This document shows, one piece after another, positions 58,985 through 64,000 of a DNA stretch of 64,000 nucleotides (positions within the stretch are counted from its first letter, which is position 1; each line of letters begins with the position of its first letter). This DNA comes from Bradyrhizobium sp. SRS-191 (GTDB lineage Bacteria; Pseudomonadota; Alphaproteobacteria; Rhizobiales; Xanthobacteraceae): NCBI RefSeq assembly GCF_024586915.1, contig NZ_JANBVS010000002.1, positions 587,534 through 651,533 on the forward strand. The letters run 5' to 3'. The position numbers and the translations under genes were made by a program. The notes beneath the pieces are model-generated. The model was not told where the DNA came from, searched no databases, and was given only the letters and a program-made list of their open reading frames with translations.

Positions 58985-59806
58985 TCATGATGTGCTTTTG
59001 TTTGTTCGTTTGCTCGACCGGCTCAGCCCGGCGCTCCGCTTCAACACGATCCAGGCCGGGGCGTGATCACTGGCGCCGTCCTCGCCGCGCATGGCGCGGT
59101 CGACGCCGGCCTTGGCGAGGCGCGGCGCGAGCTGCGGGCTGAGCAGCAGATGATCGAGCCGCAGGCCGGCATCGCGCGGCCAGCGGTTGCGCTTGTAGTC
59201 CCAGAAGGTGAACATCGGCGCGTCCGGGTGGAGCGCGCGGATCGCGTCGCACCAGCCCTGATCGACGAGGGCCTTGTAGGCCGCGCGGCTCTTCGGCTGG
59301 ACCAGCGCATCCTTGTCCCATGACCTGGTCGGATAGATGTCGAGCGGCGTCGGCGCGACGTTGTAGTCGCCGGCGAGCACGACCGGCAGATCGTCCTTGA
59401 TGAACTTGGCTGCGTGCCTCTGGAGCCGCTTGAACCAGGCGAGCTTGGTGTCGAATTTCGGCCCCGGCTGCGGATTGCCGTTCGGCAGATACAGGCAGCC
59501 GACCACGATGCCGCGCACCGCGGCCTCGATGTAGCGCGCTTCCTTGTCGCCTGGCGCGCCGGGCAGCGCGGTGCGGATCAGCACCGGTTCGGCCTTGCGC
59601 GCGAGGATGGCGACGCCGTTCCAGGTCTTCTGCCCCTGCCACACCGCGCCATAGCCGGCCGTGGCGATCGCATCGATCGGAAATTCGTCCTGCGCAGATT
59701 TCAGCTCCTGCAGGCACACGACGTCCGGCTTGGCGACGCGCAGCCAGCCCAGCAAGTTGGGGAGACGCCGCCGGACATTGTTGATGTTGAAGGTCGCGAT
59801 CTTCAT
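58985..59806 (-). CDS. xthA: Exodeoxyribonuclease III / AP endonuclease
   Basis: Repairs abasic sites and 3'-blocked ends in base excision repair. In 273 residues: ATFNINNVRRR and LQELKS (metal Glu) near the start, LYLPNGNP, the core GDYNVAP, GLRLDHLL, and the catalytic SDHAPAW near the end, all family motifs. The start MKIATFN at 59806 is preferred over the upstream open frame, which overlaps the divergent Cys-rich protein gene. A basic Ser/Arg/Lys tail follows the last motif. Confidence 0.93.
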   Translation of the reverse strand: MKIATFNINNVRRRLPNLLGWLRVAKPDVVCLQELKSAQDEFPIDAIATAGYGAVWQGQKTWNGVAILARKAEPVLIRTALPGAPGDKEARYIEAAVRGIVVGCLYLPNGNPQPGPKFDTKLAWFKRLQRHAAKFIKDDLPVVLAGDYNVAPTPLDIYPTRSWDKDALVQPKSRAAYKALVDQGWCDAIRALHPDAPMFTFWDYKRNRWPRDAGLRLDHLLLSPQLAPRLAKAGVDRAMRGEDGASDHAPAWIVLKRSAGLSRSSKRTNKSTS

Positions 59807-59834
59807 GATGCCGCCGCTGAAGGGATCGACTGGG

Positions 59835-60077
59835 ATGAAAAAGCTCGCAACCGCCATTTTGTTCACGCTGACGGTCGCGGTCGTCCCCGCTGCGCACGCG
59901 CAGCGGCAGCCGACCGACGAGGAGCGCACCGCCTGCCAGGCCGATTACGACAAGTTCTGTCTCGGCCTGATCCCCGGCGGCGGCCGCATCATCGCCTGCC
60001 TGCAGCGCAACTATGCCCAGCTCGCCGACACCTGCAAGAAGATGCTGGACGCCTACAAGGCCGAGGGCAAGGAGTAG
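59835..60077 (+). CDS. Small secreted cysteine-rich repeat protein
   Basis: An 80-residue exported protein: signal peptide MKKLATAILFTLTVAVVPA ending in AHA, then a single four-cysteine module (CQADYDKFCLGLIPGGGRII, followed by CLQRNYAQLADTC). This pattern resembles the GLG1-type cysteine-rich repeat seen in small rhizobial periplasmic proteins; the function is unknown. The four cysteines would form two disulfides in the periplasm. A GGGATC/TGGG stretch precedes the ATG. It is divergent from xthA by only 28 bases. Confidence 0.75.
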   Translation: MKKLATAILFTLTVAVVPAAHAQRQPTDEERTACQADYDKFCLGLIPGGGRIIACLQRNYAQLADTCKKMLDAYKAEGKE

Positions 60078-60099
60078 GGCCCGACGGCTGCTCGGCCGC

Positions 60100-60122
60100 T
60101 GAGCGCGACGATCGCGCGCTCA
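60100..60122. terminator. Hairpin between convergent genes
   Basis: TGAGCGCG-N7-CGCGCTCA forms an 8-base-pair stem covering the stop of the aminotransferase-like gene and lying 23 bases after the Cys-rich gene. There is no T-run, so termination by it is not certain. Confidence 0.4.
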
Positions 60123-61448
60123 TCCCGGCTTGCTGCCGGTCACCACGGCGAGCGCCTCGACCAGCCGGTCGAGATCCGCCTCTGTCGTGTAGAGCGCCGG
60201 CGTCACGCGGACGCATTGGCCGTTGGCGACGCCGGCGCGGCGCACGGTGAGCACCTTGTGCTCGTCGCGGAGCTTGGCCACGATGGCCTCGTTGTCCGCC
60301 TTGCTGGTCTTGCCGGCGAGCCGGAACGAGGTGATGGCGCCGTATAGGCCGGGCTCGTCCGGCGTCAGGATCTCCAATCTCTTGAATTCGCGGGCGCGGC
60401 TGACCCAGGAGTCGCGGAAGTGGCGCAGGCGCGCCTGCTTGGCCGCCGCGCCGATCTCCTGGTGCACAGCGATCGCGGTCGGCACCGTCAGCACGGTCGC
60501 GAAATTCATCGTGCCCGTATGGACGCGCGAGCGGATGTCGCTCTCGGCAAAATCCTCGTCGCCCATGTCGCGGTCGATGCTGTCGAGCCGGTCCTTGCGG
60601 ACATAGAGGAAGCCGATGCCGAGCGGCGCGCCGATCCATTTGTGCAGGTTGAAGCCGATGAAGTCGGACTCGATATCGCCGACCTTGATGTCGATCTGGC
60701 CCCAGGAATGTGCCGCGTCGATGATGGTGTCGATGCCGCGCGCTTTCGCCATGCGCACGATCTCGGCAACGGGCATCACGAGGCCGGTGCGGTGGCTGAC
60801 ATGGGTTACCAGCAGCAGCCGCGTCCTCGGATTGGCTTCGAGAGCGCTGGCATAGGCGTCGAGCACGGCCTGCCGGGTCGCCGGCTCCGGGATGTTGAAC
60901 TTCACCACGTCGACGCCGCGCCGGGTCTTCAGCGCGTTCATGGCGTACTGCATCGAGTCGTAGTCGAGATCGGCATACAGCACGGCATCGCCCGGCTTCA
61001 GCCGGTTGTAGCCGCCGATCAAGAGCTGCAGCGCCTCGGTGGCGCCGCGCGTCAGCGCGATCTCCTGCGGCGTGGCGCCGACAGCCTCCGCCACCTTGAC
61101 CCGCACCGCCTCGAAATCCGCACCGAAGCGCTGCCGCGCGTAGTAGGAGTTCTCCCTGTTGACCATCTCGGTCTGGCGCATGAACTCCCGCCTGACAGGC
61201 TCCGGCATCACGCCCCAATAGCCGTTCTCCAGATTGACGATGTCCGGCGTCACCGCATAGAGCCGGCGCACGGCGGCCCAATAGGCCTGATCGGTGGCGA
61301 TCTCCTGTGCCGATCCGGCCGGCGACTTGGGCAGCCCCGCCAGCGCGCCCTCGGCGGCCATCGCCGCTCCCGCCACCGGCAGCGCCGCACCGGCCGCGAG
61401 GCCACGCAGGATGGTACGGCGGGTGGATGTCGTGTCAGTTGGGGTCAT
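60120..61448 (-). CDS. Tat-exported class V aminotransferase-like (PLP) protein
   Basis: A 442-residue fold-type I PLP protein, similar to isopenicillin-N-epimerase/cysteine desulfurase types. It has the PLP-binding Lys270 in NLHKWIGAPLG and DAAHSWGQ at 244-251, with RGATEALQ at 134-141. The N-terminus is a twin-arginine signal, TRRTILRGLAAGAALPVAGA. The enzyme would therefore load its cofactor before export in folded form. AGGAG precedes ATG 61448 by eight bases; an upstream start is unlikely. The substrate is unknown. Confidence 0.85.
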   Translation of the reverse strand: MTPTDTTSTRRTILRGLAAGAALPVAGAAMAAEGALAGLPKSPAGSAQEIATDQAYWAAVRRLYAVTPDIVNLENGYWGVMPEPVRREFMRQTEMVNRENSYYARQRFGADFEAVRVKVAEAVGATPQEIALTRGATEALQLLIGGYNRLKPGDAVLYADLDYDSMQYAMNALKTRRGVDVVKFNIPEPATRQAVLDAYASALEANPRTRLLLVTHVSHRTGLVMPVAEIVRMAKARGIDTIIDAAHSWGQIDIKVGDIESDFIGFNLHKWIGAPLGIGFLYVRKDRLDSIDRDMGDEDFAESDIRSRVHTGTMNFATVLTVPTAIAVHQEIGAAAKQARLRHFRDSWVSRAREFKRLEILTPDEPGLYGAITSFRLAGKTSKADNEAIVAKLRDEHKVLTVRRAGVANGQCVRVTPALYTTEADLDRLVEALAVVTGSKPG

Positions 61449-61697
61449 CGCAAGCTCTCCTGAATCGTCGCGCACAGAGCAATCCGCGACGAAACGAGGA
61501 TGACGGCTGCGTGACGGTTCGATGATGCGGAGGCATGCTTCAGTGCACCTTCCTCGCCGACGCTGCTCGCCTCTGGGATGGCGGTCCTTTCAGCCGCGCA
61601 ACGCAACATCACGCTGCTTGACGCCTACCATAAAAAAAGAACAACATGAACGAGTGCGGCATCCAGAAGTATTGCTCTGGTTGAGGTGGGAACGAAG

Positions 61698-63494
61698 ATG
61701 ATATTCGTCATCAAAGCTGTTTTCGCGATTGCAATTCTTACTGTTTTGTTCGGTCTTAGGCACCTCGATTTCGGCGATGCAGGAACCGTCGAATTTATTG
61801 AGGGGGATCATAAGACCCTCGTTGTCTATGGTCCACCGTTGGGCGGAAGGGCAAGCAGGCCAGATCTTGAGAAGCTGATCCGAGAGTCGTGGCCTACAGC
61901 GGATATGCTGGTCCCCACTTACACCCACGAGTGGGCATCCAATATCGATCCCTACCATCTCACAAGCATGATAGAGAGCTCCATTAGAACAGCTTATGAT
62001 AAGCACAGTTATGAGAAGATCATTCTATTTGGTTATAGTACAGGTGGGCTATTGCTTCGCAAAGCTTATCTTTGGGGGCACGGTTTAGAGGATCGCCCCG
62101 ACGCGCGCGCGCGCGGGGGCCATCCTTGGGTCGATAGTGTCGATCGCTTCGTTTCGCTCGCTGCGCCCAATCGAGGCTGGCCAGATCATAAGCCAAAAAA
62201 CCTCAATGGCTACTTGTACGCCATAGGTTATACGGCGAAACAAGTGGGGTATCTGACGGGTACCGGACAGTTTATTGCGAGCCTCATGCAGGGCTCACCC
62301 TTTGTCGCGAATATGCGCGTTCACTGGATCGACCTGTTTAGAACGTGGGAATCGTCTCACAGTCGCAGGCTGCCGCTGATCATTCACCTCTTAGGAGAGA
62401 AAGATGAACTGGTCGATCGCGAGGACAGTATAGATTTCGAGGTTGTCGCGCCCGGAAACGTGATCATCAAGACGCTCGAAGGACTATCTCATGCCGAGAT
62501 TGCGGCTCTCTTGTACCGCGAAGATGGTCGAACGCTGAGCCCAGCTGGGGAAGCTATCAAGATGTCGCTCACCCGAGCACGGGAGGAGTTCCCGCCCTAC
62601 TGGGCTGATAAGTTAGGAAGACTACAGACTGATCCGGCCGTCACGCAACTCATATTCGTGATGCATGGCATTCGAGACGAAAGTACATGGCCCGCGGAGG
62701 TCAAGCGTTCAATTGAGAAGCAAATTGGAGATCGTGCGGCGACCGTCAAGGTCATTCCTCCTCTCTATCGTAGGTTCGCAATGCTGCCGTTTCTTCTCTA
62801 CTGGGACCGTCAGGAGAATGTGCGATGGTTCATGGATCAATATATCCAAGCTAGGGCGATGTATCCTAATGTCGACACCATGGATTTCATTGGGCACAGC
62901 AATGGCACCTATATTTTGGCCAGCGCACTACAGCGGTATCCAGTCTTGAAGGTAAGGAATGTCTTCTTTGCTGGGAGTGTCGTGCCCGCTCACTATGACT
63001 GGGCTACTCTGATGAGTGGCGAACGAGTGACGGGACGGGTTTGGAATATCTGCGCCGACAAAGACTGGGTTGTGGCAATCTTTCCCCAATTTTTTCAGCA
63101 GATATCCGATCTCATGAAGCTAAAAGCCGAGCCTGGCTTCTTTGATATAGGCTCGGCAGGCTTTCGTGGGTTTCGTCATGGTTCAGGAGATGAGGGGCGC
63201 CTCTTGAATCTGAAGTACATTTCAGGTGGCCATGGAGCTGCAGTCAAGATTGCCATGGTCGAACCGATCGCCACCTACGTTGCCGCGGATCCGAATCTCG
63301 ATTTCGTCCAGCTCTGGCGGCCTGGTGATCGGCCGGAGCCGAGCGCTTTGGAGTTCGCCTCGAACCTCAGTTGGCTGATCTGGATCTTGGGAGTAAGCGT
63401 GATAGTAGCTGCAGGTTTTCTGATGTATCAATTTGGGCGATGGTGGCTTCTGGCATACGCGGTGCTGATGTTGGGCGTGTTAATGACTGTTTGA
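61698..63494 (+). CDS. Membrane protein with two tandem alpha/beta-hydrolase domains, low-GC gene
   Basis: A 598-residue protein I do not recognise as a named family. Residues 2-20 are a membrane segment, the N-terminal anchor. Domain 1 (about 38-290) has Ser114 in GYSTGG, Asp236 in GEKDELV and His265 in LSHAE; domain 2 (about 315-530) has MHGIRDE at 322-328, Ser401 in GHSNGT, Asp456 in ADKDWV and His512 in GGHGA. Both therefore carry a plausible complete catalytic triad. Two membrane segments lie at the C-terminus (about 557-575 and 580-597). GC content is visibly lower than in all other genes here and codon use is unlike them, which points to transfer. ATG at 61698 has GGGA upstream; a GTG at 61686 is possible. 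Confidence 0.8.
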   Translation: MIFVIKAVFAIAILTVLFGLRHLDFGDAGTVEFIEGDHKTLVVYGPPLGGRASRPDLEKLIRESWPTADMLVPTYTHEWASNIDPYHLTSMIESSIRTAYDKHSYEKIILFGYSTGGLLLRKAYLWGHGLEDRPDARARGGHPWVDSVDRFVSLAAPNRGWPDHKPKNLNGYLYAIGYTAKQVGYLTGTGQFIASLMQGSPFVANMRVHWIDLFRTWESSHSRRLPLIIHLLGEKDELVDREDSIDFEVVAPGNVIIKTLEGLSHAEIAALLYREDGRTLSPAGEAIKMSLTRAREEFPPYWADKLGRLQTDPAVTQLIFVMHGIRDESTWPAEVKRSIEKQIGDRAATVKVIPPLYRRFAMLPFLLYWDRQENVRWFMDQYIQARAMYPNVDTMDFIGHSNGTYILASALQRYPVLKVRNVFFAGSVVPAHYDWATLMSGERVTGRVWNICADKDWVVAIFPQFFQQISDLMKLKAEPGFFDIGSAGFRGFRHGSGDEGRLLNLKYISGGHGAAVKIAMVEPIATYVAADPNLDFVQLWRPGDRPEPSALEFASNLSWLIWILGVSVIVAAGFLMYQFGRWWLLAYAVLMLGVLMTV

Positions 63495-63744
63495 TATTTC
63501 ACCAGTCGCGAAATATGTGTGAGTTTGCTGTAGTTGCGGTGTAATGCTTCGTTTTCGCTGATGCCTGTTTCGTGGCGAGTTTGATTTGGAGGGCAAGCTT
63601 GGTCGTTGAAAGAGCAGGTCTGGGGTCGGAAAGCTGCACCAAAACACGGAATTCGCCAGCGATCTCAAGGCGACTCGCGCTGTCCAGTCGTGCCGTGAAA
63701 AATATTCGGCTTTTGTTTTTCCGAAAATCATGATTGTATAGCGC
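63495..63744. other. Non-coding AT-richer stretch, no gene supported
   Basis: Continues the low-GC character of the preceding gene. Short frames on the minus strand have no good ribosome site, no recognisable product and odd composition, so I do not call them. No repeat or terminator could be placed with confidence. Confidence 0.4.
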
Positions 63745-64000
63745 CGTCCCGCCTCGGCACGAGGGGCGTATCGCGATCGTCATGACACGCGGGGTGGGAT
63801 GCGGTGGGCGTCTTGGGTCGCAGCATGGCTTGGTCGTGCGGACGAACGGTCCTGAGCGCACGTCGAAAACGTATGGTCCTGGCATCTCGACGCTGATGCT
63901 ACGCCGGTGGTGATGATGATCCGCCGGTCACGGGGGCAAGACAGCCGATCCCCGGGGAGAGTACGCATAAGACGTAAGCCATCGCGCAGGGAATGCCGGT
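63745..64000. repeat. Degenerate copy of a dispersed Bradyrhizobiaceae repeat, cut by window end
   Basis: The order of short blocks, GCCTCGGCACGAGGGGCG, then GGGATGCGGTGGGCG, a GTC-rich middle, CGCCGGTCACGGGGGCAAGA and finally GCGCAGGGAATGCCGG, matches from memory a non-coding element that recurs many times in Bradyrhizobium, Rhodopseudomonas and relatives and is often mis-annotated as small proteins. Here it is diverged and runs off the window. Function is unknown to me. Confidence 0.45.

Noticed and set aside
63499..63885. A 128-residue minus-strand frame after the tandem-hydrolase gene
   Set aside because: Part of it falls in the dispersed repeat, composition is uneven and no start signal is visible; it looks like a spurious frame.

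Overview
The window is high-GC chromosomal DNA from an alphaproteobacterium, most likely Bradyrhizobium or a close relative. The evidence is the glnB-glnA pair behind a sigma-54 type promoter, a long nuo operon running into birA, rnj and mce, the tig/clpP/clpX/lon block, and dispersed palindromic repeats of a kind I associate with Bradyrhizobiaceae. This is an assignment from recognition; no database search was run. Most of the window is ordinary core genome, with accessory stretches at about 4.2-6.7 kb, 43.6-51.3 kb and 56-64 kb.

Layout. 1-1775 (-): glnA (3' end cut by the window edge) and glnB, read from a sigma-54 promoter near 1945. 2319-4267 (+): nnr (NAD(P)HX repair) coupled to a GNAT gene. 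4272-6690 (-): a mandelate racemase-like enzyme behind a Tat-exported cupredoxin-fold protein that has lost its copper ligands. 6865-14141: tRNA-Leu, tig, clpP, clpX, lon, tRNA-Val, the protein folding and degradation block. 14179-18145: small membrane protein, stand-alone cyclic-nucleotide-binding domain, metallophosphoesterase, methyltransferase, pepT. 18725-19199: tRNA-Asp and a small membrane protein gene.

19811-35540 (+): complete 14-gene complex I operon nuoA-N. It carries two extra genes, an FkbM-type methyltransferase between nuoD and nuoE and a 71-residue membrane protein between nuoE and nuoF. NuoL has a His/Asp-rich insert. The operon continues into birA, rnj, mce and a DUF1467 gene and ends at a terminator near 38807. 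38877-43581 (+): mtnK, a TPR-glycosyltransferase, an MFS transporter. 43647-46885 (-): ABC solute-binding protein, NHL-repeat protein and TetR regulator. 47051-49526 (+): three overlapping genes, lipoprotein, patatin-like lipoprotein, lipoprotein.

49.6-51.3 kb: ferredoxin and SDR genes among REP-like palindromes. 51376-56027 (-): purF, cvpA, radA and a TauE/SafE permease. 56233-61448: small hypothetical, divergent AraC regulator and alpha/beta hydrolase, a hypothetical membrane protein, xthA, a secreted Cys-rich protein, and a Tat-exported class V aminotransferase-like protein. 61698-63494 is a visibly lower-GC gene for a membrane protein with two tandem alpha/beta-hydrolase domains, each with a plausible Ser-Asp-His triad. 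It is followed by a non-coding stretch that ends in what looks like a dispersed Bradyrhizobiaceae repeat.

The best candidates for something undescribed are the tandem-hydrolase protein (61.7-63.5 kb), the methyltransferase and small membrane protein inside the nuo operon, the His-rich NuoL insert, the copperless oxidase-like protein, and the lipoprotein-patatin-lipoprotein operon. I found no CRISPR array, prophage, integrase, transposase gene or recognisable riboswitch.
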